A stretch of 64,000 nt of DNA from Phycicoccus jejuensis (lineage in GTDB: Bacteria; Actinomycetota; Actinomycetes; Actinomycetales; Dermatophilaceae), in contig NZ_JOEE01000001.1 in NCBI RefSeq assembly GCF_000720925.1, forward strand, positions 372,001 to 436,000, read 5' to 3'. Within the stretch, counting starts at the first letter, position 1; each line of letters begins with the position of its first letter. The notes below the pieces were generated by a model. The model made no database searches. It was not told the DNA's origin and was given only the letters and a program-made list of their open reading frames with translations. Both the position numbers and the translations under genes were made by a program. Positions 33,896 through 41,099 of the stretch are shown piece after piece.

Positions 33896-34419
33896 CCCCG
33901 GCGGCGACCCGCCTGCTGACCGCCGGCGCGGCCGTGGCCGCCGCGGGCGGTCTCGCGGTGGCGGCGGTCGCCGCGACCCGTGACGAGCCCGCCGGCCTCG
34001 CCGGCCCGGTCGTCGCGGGCTCCGTCCCGGCCGTGAGCCCCTCCCCGACCGCGCGGGCCACGGTCGCCGGGCCCGGGGGGCTCGCCCAGCTCGCCCCGGA
34101 GGCCTGGCCGACCCCCGACGTCCCTGACTCGGTCGCCGTCACGCGCCGCGGCCCGAACGACGCCTCGCTCCCGGCCCGGGCGACCGGTGGGTCGGCGGCG
34201 CCGGGCGACCGCCCCGCGCGGGTGCGCATCCCGGCCATCGGGGTCGACTCGCGCCTCGTCGACCTCGGCATCGCCCCCGACGGGACGATGGAGGTGCCGC
34301 GCGACCCGGCGGTCTACGGCCCGCAGCCGGGCCCGGTCCTGCGCCTGGTGACGTGCAGCGGCGAGATCGACCCGGTGACCGGCCACTACACCGACAACAC
34401 CGTCGTCTTCGCCTCCTGA
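33892..34419 (+). pseudogene. Class F sortase with internal in-frame deletion
   Basis: 175 aa. The N-terminus is a membrane anchor followed by a Pro/Ser/Thr spacer. The sortase fold starts normally (RVRIPAIGVDSRLVDLGIAP, DGTMEVP at about residues 109-134), then jumps straight to AVYGPQPGPVLRLVTCSG...TGHYTDNTVVFA. In class F sortases some 70-80 residues lie between these blocks, including the GHVDS segment with the catalytic His. Those are missing without a frameshift, while the catalytic Cys in LVTCSG remains. The product can hardly be an active transpeptidase. It might still fold as a decoy, but decay is more likely. Start GTG overlaps the upstream stop. Confidence 0.7.
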
Positions 34420-34513
34420 GCGCGCCGGGTCGCGCGGCGATTCGGCCCGGCCCGGCCGATGGGGGATCATGGGTGGCCGAGCCAGACGCCCCCTGCCGCG
34501 AAGGACCCCACGC

Positions 34514-35758
34514 GTGCCTCCTGCCGCTCCCGCCACCGACTTCCGCCCCGTCGTCCTCGGTGGCGACATCACCGCCTACACGCTCGTGCGCACCTTCCAC
34601 GAGGCGTACGGCGTGCGCCCGCTCGTCGTCAACATGAGCGAGGGCGGCCCGGTCGCCCTCTCGACGCTGTGCGACCACGTCCTCGTGCCGGGCTTCGAGG
34701 AGGCCGACACCTTCGTGCGCGAGCTCGAGCGGGTCGGGCGCGAGCACGGGGGGGAGGGCCGCCCGCCGCTGCTGCTCGTGGCGGCCGGCGACTGGTACGT
34801 GCGGATGATCATCGAGCACAAGGACCGGCTCTCGGCCTGGTTCACGATCCCGTACATCGACCTGGACCTGCTCGACCGGATCGTGCGCAAGGACGTCTTC
34901 TACAGGATCCTCGACGAGGTCGGTGTGCCGCACCCGGCGACCATCGTCGTCGACTGCTCGGGCGAGCACGGGGAGGAGCGCGACCTGCCGTGGGAGTTCC
35001 CGGTCGTCGCCAAGCCCGCCGACAGCGCGCTGTACCACTACGCGAGCTTCGAGGGGAAGAAGAAGGTCTACGTCTGCGACACCCCCGAGGAGCTCGCCGA
35101 CACCCTGCGGCGGGTGCGGGCCAGCAGCTACGACGGCAACTTCCTCCTCCAGGACTTCGTCCCGGGTGACGACACGAACATGCGGGTGCTCACCTGCTAC
35201 TCCGACCGCGACGGGAAGGTCGTCTTCGGGTCGGTCGGGCACGTCCTCCTCGAGGAGCACCACCCGCTGGCCATCGGCAACCCCTGCGTCATCATCACGA
35301 CCGAGATCGACGAGGTCGTCGAGCAGGCCAAGCGCTTCCTCGAGCACATCGGCTACGTCGGGTTCAGCAACTTCGACCTCAAGTACGACCGGCGCGACGG
35401 CACGTACAAGTTCTTCGAGATCAACGTCCGCCTCGGCCGCTCGAACTTCTACGTGACGGCCGGCGGCCACAACGTCTCGGAGTGGTACGTCCGCGACTGG
35501 GTGCGCCACGAGCCGATGGAGGGGCTGACGATCGCCCGCGGCGAGCACCTCTTCGCGTTCGTCCCGAAGTACGTCGTCAAGCACTACGTCCTCGACGAGG
35601 CGCTGCGCGACAAGGCGATCGGGCTGATGAAGAGCGGTCGGGCGAGCGACCCCAACGTCTACGCCCCCGACCTCACGCTCAAGCGGCGCGCGTACAACGC
35701 GGCCTACCACCTCAACCAGGTCCGCAAGTTCCGCGCTCACTTCACGGACCGCCGATGA
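34514..35758 (+). CDS. ATP-grasp D-aspartate ligase-like enzyme (peptidoglycan cross-bridge)
   Basis: 414-aa ATP-grasp ligase. VVAKPADSALYHYASFEGKK (about residues 158-177) is the ATP-binding lysine region, FLLQDFVPGDDTNMRVLTC (about 214) the central strand, and FFEINVRLGRSNFYVTAGG (about 299) the metal-binding Glu/Asn end. The sequence pattern and the directly following aspartate racemase (ATGA overlap) resemble Asl of Enterococcus faecium, which adds D-Asp to the lysine side chain of the peptidoglycan precursor. GAAGGA lies 8 nt before GTG 34514, preferred over ATG 34469. The acceptor residue (Lys or Orn) cannot be told from here. Confidence 0.72.
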   Translation: MPPAAPATDFRPVVLGGDITAYTLVRTFHEAYGVRPLVVNMSEGGPVALSTLCDHVLVPGFEEADTFVRELERVGREHGGEGRPPLLLVAAGDWYVRMIIEHKDRLSAWFTIPYIDLDLLDRIVRKDVFYRILDEVGVPHPATIVVDCSGEHGEERDLPWEFPVVAKPADSALYHYASFEGKKKVYVCDTPEELADTLRRVRASSYDGNFLLQDFVPGDDTNMRVLTCYSDRDGKVVFGSVGHVLLEEHHPLAIGNPCVIITTEIDEVVEQAKRFLEHIGYVGFSNFDLKYDRRDGTYKFFEINVRLGRSNFYVTAGGHNVSEWYVRDWVRHEPMEGLTIARGEHLFAFVPKYVVKHYVLDEALRDKAIGLMKSGRASDPNVYAPDLTLKRRAYNAAYHLNQVRKFRAHFTDRR

Positions 35759-36483
35759 CCGGCGCCGACGTCCCGGTGCCGGGGCAGCCGGGCGGCGTGC
35801 TCGGCGGCCTCGGACCCGCCGCCACCGTCCACTTCCTGCGCCGCGTCGTCGAGCTGACCGACGCGCGCCGCGACCAGGACCACGTCGACCTCCTCGTCTG
35901 GCAGCACGGCTCGATCCCGGACCGCACCGGCTTCCTCCGAGGCGAGAACGAGAGCCCCGAGCCCGCGCTCGTCGCCGACGTGCGGGCCCTCGAACGTGCC
36001 GGCGCGACGTTCGTCGCCATCCCCTGCAACACCGCGCTCGTCTGGGTGGACCAGATGCGCGCCGCCGTCGACATCGAGGTCCTCGACACCGTCGACGAGA
36101 CCGTGGCCGCCGCCCGCGCGGCCGTCCCGGGCCTGCGCCGCCTCGGCGTGCTCGCGACCGACGGCACCCTCGCGGCCGGCACCTACGCCCGCTCCGCCGA
36201 GCGCGCCGGTGTCGAGCTCGTCCTGCCGGACCCCGACGAGCAGCGCGAGACGATGAGCGTCATCTACGACGGCGTCAAGGCGGGGAACCCGGTGTCGCGC
36301 AGCCGCTTCGACGCGCTCGTCGAGCACCTGCGGGCCAAGGGGGCCGAGGCCGTCGCGCTCGGCTGCACCGAGCTGTCGGTGCTGCGGGGCGACCTCGGGG
36401 TCGAGGACCCGCTCGTCGTCGACTCCATCGACGCCGTGGCCGTCGCCACCATCCGCCGGGCCGGCGGGCGCCTGCGCGCCTGA
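35755..36483 (+). CDS. Aspartate/glutamate racemase family protein
   Basis: 242 aa. The two catalytic cysteines are in IPCNTALVW (about residue 86) and LGCTELSVL (about 204), placed as in PLP-independent aspartate racemases; GGLGPAATVHFLRRVVELTD at the N-terminus is the family start. The ATG overlaps the ATP-grasp gene stop, so the racemase would supply D-Asp directly to that ligase. The D-Asp assignment rests mainly on context. Confidence 0.85.
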   Translation: MTGADVPVPGQPGGVLGGLGPAATVHFLRRVVELTDARRDQDHVDLLVWQHGSIPDRTGFLRGENESPEPALVADVRALERAGATFVAIPCNTALVWVDQMRAAVDIEVLDTVDETVAAARAAVPGLRRLGVLATDGTLAAGTYARSAERAGVELVLPDPDEQRETMSVIYDGVKAGNPVSRSRFDALVEHLRAKGAEAVALGCTELSVLRGDLGVEDPLVVDSIDAVAVATIRRAGGRLRA

Positions 36484-36530
36484 GCACTCCTGCTCGGGCG
36501 GGCACCCGCCGGGCGTGGCACGGTGGACGG

Positions 36531-36836
36531 GTGCTGCGCTCCCTCCGCCCGTACCTCGTCGTGCTCGGCGTGCTCTGGCTCCTGCCGGCGGCGACCGTCG
36601 CGGTGCTGCACCTCTCGCTGCCCGACCACAACGCCGGCGGCCAGTGCGAGGGACTCGGGTGGGGCTGCACCCTCCCGCCGGCCGACGCCGTCGTCCTCCT
36701 CGGGATGATGGCCGCCCCGTTCCTCCTCCCGGCGGGGCTGCTCGGCTGCGGCGTCGTCGCGCTCGTCCGCGCCCGCCGGCAACGGACGTCCGCCGCGCCG
36801 GGGACGTCTCGTCGTGCCGGGGTCACCTCGTCCTGA
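36531..36836 (+). CDS. Small membrane protein, unknown
   Basis: 101 aa. Two membrane helices (YLVVLGVLWLLPAATVAVLH and AVVLLGMMAAPFLLPAGLLG) flank a short external loop with two cysteines (GGQCEGLGWGCTLPP) that could form a disulfide. The C-terminus is a basic Ser/Arg tail. No family recognised. The GTG start at 36531 has no ribosome-binding site; CACGGT 6 nt upstream is a weak -10 candidate. Confidence 0.55.
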   Translation: MLRSLRPYLVVLGVLWLLPAATVAVLHLSLPDHNAGGQCEGLGWGCTLPPADAVVLLGMMAAPFLLPAGLLGCGVVALVRARRQRTSAAPGTSRRAGVTSS

Positions 36837-36889
36837 CGGCGCGTCAGGACGCCTCGGCGAGGCGAGGTCGGGGCGGCGAGGGGAGGTCG

Positions 36890-37570
36890 TCAGCAGTCCG
36901 CGTCGAGCATCCCGGTGAGGGCCGTCTTCTCGCGGCTGTCGACCTCGAGGTCGTACTGGTACTTGACCTCGATCCACGACCGGGCGTACTCGCAGCGCCA
37001 GCCGCTCGCCGGGGGCTGCCACTCGCCCGGGTCCTGGTCGGACTTGCTCCGGTTGCTCGAGGCCGAGACCGCGACGAGCTGCGGGACGGCCAGGTCGTTG
37101 GCGAACGCCTTGCGCTCGGCGTCGGTCCAGAGGTTGGCACCGGAGCCCCAGGCCTCGGCGAGCGGGACGACGTGGTCGATGTCGAGCGACGAGGAGTCGG
37201 TGAAGGTCGTGTCGTCGTAGACGCTGCGCCAGGTGCCCGAGGTCGCGTGGCACGAGGAGTCCGTCGTCACGCCCGACCCGTCGCGCTTCAGCACCGTCTC
37301 GCGGGTGTCGCACGTGCCGCTGATGGTGACCCAGTGGGTGAACGCGCTGCGGTCGTAGCCGACGTTGTCCTCGTAGCCGACGTGCAGCCCGGCCAGCTGG
37401 TCGCGGGCGTCGGCGACGCTCGGGGGCGCCGGCGGGAGCGCCTGCGCGGCGCTCGCGGCGGCGGGCGCACCGAGCGTGGCGAGCAGGAGGGCGGCCGCCG
37501 CCCGGCGCAGCCCGCGGGGGAGGCGACGGCGGGGACGACGGGCGGACGGGGCGGCGGTGGGGGTGCTCAC
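36890..37570 (-). CDS. Secreted HNH endonuclease-like protein (DUF1524)
   Basis: 226 aa. A signal peptide with a basic start (about residues 1-42, cleavage near ASA-AQA) leads into a DUF1524 nuclease domain. SSLDIDHVVPLAEAWGSGAN (about 127-146) carries the D-x-H-x-V-P-L catalytic motif, and ANDLAVPQLVAVSASSNRSKSDQDP (in two parts) the Asn/Lys residues typical of this family. Cysteines C87, C106 and the C-terminal pair suggest disulfides outside the cell. It probably degrades extracellular DNA for nutrition or competition. No immunity gene is adjacent. Confidence 0.85.
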   Translation of the reverse strand: MSTPTAAPSARRPRRRLPRGLRRAAAALLLATLGAPAAASAAQALPPAPPSVADARDQLAGLHVGYEDNVGYDRSAFTHWVTISGTCDTRETVLKRDGSGVTTDSSCHATSGTWRSVYDDTTFTDSSSLDIDHVVPLAEAWGSGANLWTDAERKAFANDLAVPQLVAVSASSNRSKSDQDPGEWQPPASGWRCEYARSWIEVKYQYDLEVDSREKTALTGMLDADC

Positions 37571-37670
37571 GGGGGGACAGCCTGCTCGGCGGGGGTCAGC
37601 CCCGGCCCAAGCGTGCGTGAGCGTGCGGTACGGGTCCGGTCAGGGGTCTGCCGGGTCGGTCAGCGCCGGG

Positions 37671-38279
37671 TCAGGACGCCGGGTAGGGCCGCTCCCGCAG
37701 GACGCGGGCGAGGTGCGCGGCGTTGGCGGCGGCGGTCCGCGTGGCCGAGGCCGTCTGCTCGGGCGTCTCGTCGAGGTCCCGGTAGTCGGTGCCGGTCATC
37801 GCCTCACCGTTCCAGAAGGTGCAGCCGTTGGCGGGGATCGTGAAGCCGACGTCGTTCATCCCCTGGTAGGCGACGGCGCAGATGTGGTGCGCGCCGTCCT
37901 CGTTGCCGACGACCACGACGAGGCCGACCTTGCCGTACGTGAGCAGGCGGCCCTCGTCGTCGGACTCGCCGAGCTCGGCGTCGAGGCGCTCGAGGACGCG
38001 CTGGGCGACGCTCGAGTGCTGGCCCATCCACGTCGGGGTGGCGAGCACGACGATGTCGGCGGCGAGCACCTGGCGGCGGATGGCCGGCCAGGCGTCCCCG
38101 TCGCCCATGTCGGCCTCGACGCCGGGCTTGACGTCGTGGTCGACGACGCGGACGGTCGAGCCGGTCACGCCGTGCTCGGCGAGCGCCTCGAGGAGCTGGC
38201 CCGAGAGCAGCTCGGTGCTCGAGGGCGCGGGGGAGGGCGAGAGGGTGCAGCTGAGGACGAGGGCGGTGAGGTCGGCCAC
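37671..38279 (-). CDS. NAD(P)H-dependent FMN reductase / flavodoxin-like protein
   Basis: 202 aa. A flavodoxin-like fold: the N-terminal strand ALVLSCTLSPSPAPSSTELL binds the FMN phosphate, and ADIVVLATPTWMGQHSSVAQ (about residues 73-92) is the second flavin loop; VGLVVVVGNEDGAHHICAVA follows. Such proteins reduce FMN or quinones with NAD(P)H. SD GGAGAACC precedes GTG 38279. It lies 37 nt downstream of the TetR-family gene on the same strand and is likely controlled by it. Confidence 0.82.
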   Translation of the reverse strand: MADLTALVLSCTLSPSPAPSSTELLSGQLLEALAEHGVTGSTVRVVDHDVKPGVEADMGDGDAWPAIRRQVLAADIVVLATPTWMGQHSSVAQRVLERLDAELGESDDEGRLLTYGKVGLVVVVGNEDGAHHICAVAYQGMNDVGFTIPANGCTFWNGEAMTGTDYRDLDETPEQTASATRTAAANAAHLARVLRERPYPAS

Positions 38280-38316
38280 GGTTCTCCGATCGGGGTGGGG
38301 TGCGGTCCCCGCGGTG

Positions 38317-38949
38317 CTACCCGGCCTCGGCGGTGCGCAACCCCGGTGGCCGTGGGTCGACGCCCGCGAGCGACTCGGGGCGCACGAGGACCGGGAGCAC
38401 GAGCCGCCAGAAGTCCTCGACCCGCTCCATCAGGTCGGCCCGGCCGGTCAGGGCCTCGCTCGTCAGCTGCATGCCGGTGACGACGGAGGTGACGACGTAG
38501 GCGAACCGCTCGGGGTCGGTGCCCGGCACGAGGGACCCGGCCGCCTCGGCCTCGCGCAGCAGGTCGGCGACCGCCTTGATCCAGCCGAGGTAGCCGGCGC
38601 GGATGACTTCGTCCGCGGCGACGCGGTCCAGCGTCATCCGGACGCTCGCGCGCATCAGCGGGTCGGTGAGCAGCGCCTCGACGAAGGAGTACGCGAGGTC
38701 GACGACGGCCTGGACCGGGGCGTCGGCGTCCGGGCCGTGCTGCGTGCGCCACTCGCCCTGCTCGGCGATGACGGCCTCGGCGAGGGCCTCCTTCGAGGCG
38801 AAGTGGAAGTACAGCGCGCCCTTGGTGATGCCCGCCTCGCGGACGATCTCGGCGACCGTCGCGGCCCCGTAGCCACGCCGCTCGATGACGGCCGCCGCGG
38901 CGCGCAGGATGCTGCTGCGCGTGGCGACGGCCCGCTGCTGCCGGGGCAC
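38317..38949 (-). CDS. TetR-family regulator, resembling gamma-butyrolactone receptors (ScbR/ArpA)
   Basis: 210 aa. The N-terminal helix-turn-helix RGYGAATVAEIVREAGITKG then ALYFHFASKEALAEAVI (about residues 25-62) is close to the ScbR/ArpA receptor pattern (KGALYFHF). The C-terminal ligand domain has ADEVIRAGYLGWIKAVADL and VVTSVVTGMQLTSEAL. No butyrolactone synthase (AfsA/ScbA) is in the window. GAGGAG precedes the GTG start. A palindrome at 39040-39059 fits an autoregulatory operator, and the flavodoxin-like gene downstream is the probable second target. Confidence 0.78.
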   Translation of the reverse strand: MPRQQRAVATRSSILRAAAAVIERRGYGAATVAEIVREAGITKGALYFHFASKEALAEAVIAEQGEWRTQHGPDADAPVQAVVDLAYSFVEALLTDPLMRASVRMTLDRVAADEVIRAGYLGWIKAVADLLREAEAAGSLVPGTDPERFAYVVTSVVTGMQLTSEALTGRADLMERVEDFWRLVLPVLVRPESLAGVDPRPPGLRTAEAG

Positions 38950-39039
38950 GTGGCTCCTCGTGGTCGTCGGCCGGGTCGGTCGCGGACGAGGCTACGCGTG
39001 CCGTCTGTGGCCGGGCTGTGCCGGTCGTCGACGAACGAC

Positions 39040-39059
39040 AACAGACCGGCTGGTCGGTT
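39040..39059. promoter_or_regulatory. Candidate TetR/ScbR-type operator
   Basis: AACAGACC-GGCT-GGTCGGTT is an inverted repeat matching at 7 of 8 positions, about 90 bp upstream of the regulator's start. The GGTCGGTTTTG arm resembles half-sites bound by butyrolactone receptors. Confidence 0.5.
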
Positions 39060-39137
39060 TTGTCGTACGATGCCCACGCCACGCCTCGCAGGGGGTGCGT
39101 GACCGCTCGAGGAGGGGCGAGTAGTCCGCACGGCGGT

Positions 39138-39167
39138 GCCCGGCGGAGCGCAGGGACTCCGCCGGGC
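39138..39167 (-). terminator. Terminator of the GH42-deoR-galT operon
   Basis: GCCCGGCGGAG (39138-39148) pairs with CTCCGCCGGGC (39157-39167), loop of 8 nt, starting 14 nt past the galT stop on the minus strand. Confidence 0.7.
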
Positions 39168-39180
39168 GCCGCTGCCGGCG

Positions 39181-40299
39181 TCAGGCGCCGGCGAGCGAGC
39201 GCAGCCGCGCCGCGACCGCCTCGGGCCGGGTGTCGGTGACCCAGCCACCGACCGCGCTCTCGGACCCCGCGAGGTACTTGAGCTTGCCGGGTCCGCGCAG
39301 GACGGACATCACCTGGAGCAGCAGCCGCGACACCTCGCGGCCGGTGCGCGCCGGGGCCTGGTGCCACGCGGCGATGTACGGCAGCCGGACCGGTCCGTCG
39401 TCGCCGACGTGGTAGCCGTCGAGGCGGCGCAGGAGCTCGAGGTAGAGGTGGGCGAGCTCGTCGCGCTCGGCGTCGTCGAGGGCGACGAGGTCGGGGACGT
39501 CGCGGTGGGGGGCGAGGTGCACCTCGACCGGCCAGCGCGCGGCGTAGGGGACGTAGGCCGTCCAGTGCTCGCCGGCGAGGACGACGCGCGAGCCGTCCGC
39601 GCGCTCGGCGGCCAGGAGGTCGGCTCCGAGCAGCCGACCGGTGCGGGCGTGGTGCTCGGTGGCCCGGGCCAGCATCTCGGCGGTGCGCGCGGGGACGTAG
39701 GGGTAGGCGTACACCTGACCGTGGGGGTGGTGCAGCGTCACCCCGATCTCCTGGCCGCGGTTCTCGAAGCAGAAGACGTGCTCGACGCCGGGCGTGGCCC
39801 CGAGCTCGGCCGTGCGGTCGGCCCAGACGTCGACGACGGTGCGGGCGCGCTCCGGGCCGAGCGCCGCGAACGAGGAGTCGTGGTCGCTCGTGAAGCAGAC
39901 GACCTCGGTGCGGCCGTGCGCCGGACGGTGCAGGTACCCCTCGGGGGCGACGACGTCGTCGAGCGCGACGGGGGCGTACGAGGGGAAGCGGTTCTCGAAG
40001 ACGACGACGTCGTACTCGGCGTCGGGGATCTCGGAGGGGACGCTGCCGCGCCCGGTCGGGCAGAGCGGGCACTCGTCCTTGGGCGGCAGGAAGGTGCGGT
40101 TCATCCGGTGCCCCGCGACGGCCACCCAGTCGCCGACGAGCGCGTCGTAGCGGACGTGCCCGGCGGAGGCCCGCGGCCCGAGCTCGCGCCGGTCGACCGC
40201 GGTGCGTTCCGGCGCGTCCGGGGAGTCGTCGAAGTAGATGATCTCGCGGCCGTCGGCGAGCGAGCGGACCGTGCGCCGGACCGTGCGGGTCCGGGTCAT
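39181..40299 (-). CDS. galT: Galactose-1-phosphate uridylyltransferase
   Basis: 372-aa Leloir enzyme that exchanges UMP between UDP-glucose and galactose-1-phosphate. The catalytic HxHxQ is in TLHHPHGQVYAYPYVP (about residues 187-202). A zinc-binding site is seen near CPLCPTGR (about 77), and AWHQAPARTGR is a conserved C-terminal block. Its ATG overlaps the stop of the upstream deoR gene. It handles galactose released by the GH42 and GH36 enzymes encoded nearby. galK and galE are not in the window. Confidence 0.92.
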   Translation of the reverse strand: MTRTRTVRRTVRSLADGREIIYFDDSPDAPERTAVDRRELGPRASAGHVRYDALVGDWVAVAGHRMNRTFLPPKDECPLCPTGRGSVPSEIPDAEYDVVVFENRFPSYAPVALDDVVAPEGYLHRPAHGRTEVVCFTSDHDSSFAALGPERARTVVDVWADRTAELGATPGVEHVFCFENRGQEIGVTLHHPHGQVYAYPYVPARTAEMLARATEHHARTGRLLGADLLAAERADGSRVVLAGEHWTAYVPYAARWPVEVHLAPHRDVPDLVALDDAERDELAHLYLELLRRLDGYHVGDDGPVRLPYIAAWHQAPARTGREVSRLLLQVMSVLRGPGKLKYLAGSESAVGGWVTDTRPEAVAARLRSLAGA

Positions 40300-41099
40300 C
40301 CGGCGTCGCCCACCTGGCGGGGGCGGCCCGGCTCGGCGAGGACGAGGTGCTCGACCGACTCGACGAGCACCTGCCGCGCCCGGGCCGGGATGCCCGAGTC
40401 GGTGATGAGCGTGTCGACCTCGGAGAGGTCCATGAAGGTCGAGAGGCCGACGATCCCGATCTTCGAGCGGTCGGCGAGGACGCACACCGAGCGGGCCGAG
40501 CGGACGAGCGCCCGGTTCGTCTCGGCCTCGACGAGGTTGGGCGTGGTGAGGCCCGCCGCGCGGTCGATGCCGTGCGCGCCGAGGAAGAGCCGGTCGACGT
40601 GCAGGCCGGCGAGGGCGGTGACGGCGACGGGCCCGACGAGCGCGTCCGACGGCGTGCGGACGCCCCCCGTGAGGACGACGACGTGCGCGGCCGACTGCGA
40701 CTCGTGCAGCAGCTGCGCGACGGGGACCGAGTTCGTGACCACGGTCAGCTGGGGCACGTCGCGGACGGCGCGGGCCAGCTCGTAGGTCGTCGTGCCGGCC
40801 GAGATCCCGATGGTCGCGCCGGGCTGGACCAGCCGCGCGGCCTCGAGCGCGATGGCCTGCTTCTCGGCGGTCATGAGCGTCGACTTCGCGGTGAAGCCCG
40901 GCTCGTCCGTGGCGCGTGGGGTGATGGCGACCGCCCCGCCGTGCACGCGCTCGAGGAGGCCGTCGCCGTCGAGCCGCTCGATGTCGCGGCGGACGGTCAT
41001 GTCCGAGACGCCGAGCTGGTCGACGAGCTCGGAGACGCGGGCGGCGCCGTGCTCCTCGACGATGGAGAGGATGGCGGCGCGGCGCTGGCTGGCGAGCAT
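40296..41099 (-). CDS. DeoR/GlpR-family sugar regulator
   Basis: 267 aa. N-terminal DeoR helix-turn-helix ARVSELVDQLGVSDMTVRRD (about residues 20-39) with LERVHGGAV, then the DeoRC sugar-phosphate sensor domain (ISAGTTTYELA, LTGGVRTP, DRLFLGAHGID). It is co-transcribed with the beta-galactosidase (1-nt overlap) and galT (ATGA overlap), so it probably represses this operon and the divergent importer until a galactose-derived phosphate appears. Confidence 0.88.
   Translation of the reverse strand: MLASQRRAAILSIVEEHGAARVSELVDQLGVSDMTVRRDIERLDGDGLLERVHGGAVAITPRATDEPGFTAKSTLMTAEKQAIALEAARLVQPGATIGISAGTTTYELARAVRDVPQLTVVTNSVPVAQLLHESQSAAHVVVLTGGVRTPSDALVGPVAVTALAGLHVDRLFLGAHGIDRAAGLTTPNLVEAETNRALVRSARSVCVLADRSKIGIVGLSTFMDLSEVDTLITDSGIPARARQVLVESVEHLVLAEPGRPRQVGDAG

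Noticed and set aside
38317..38949. Part of a butyrolactone-controlled antibiotic cluster
   Set aside because: No synthase or biosynthetic genes in the surrounding 64 kb.
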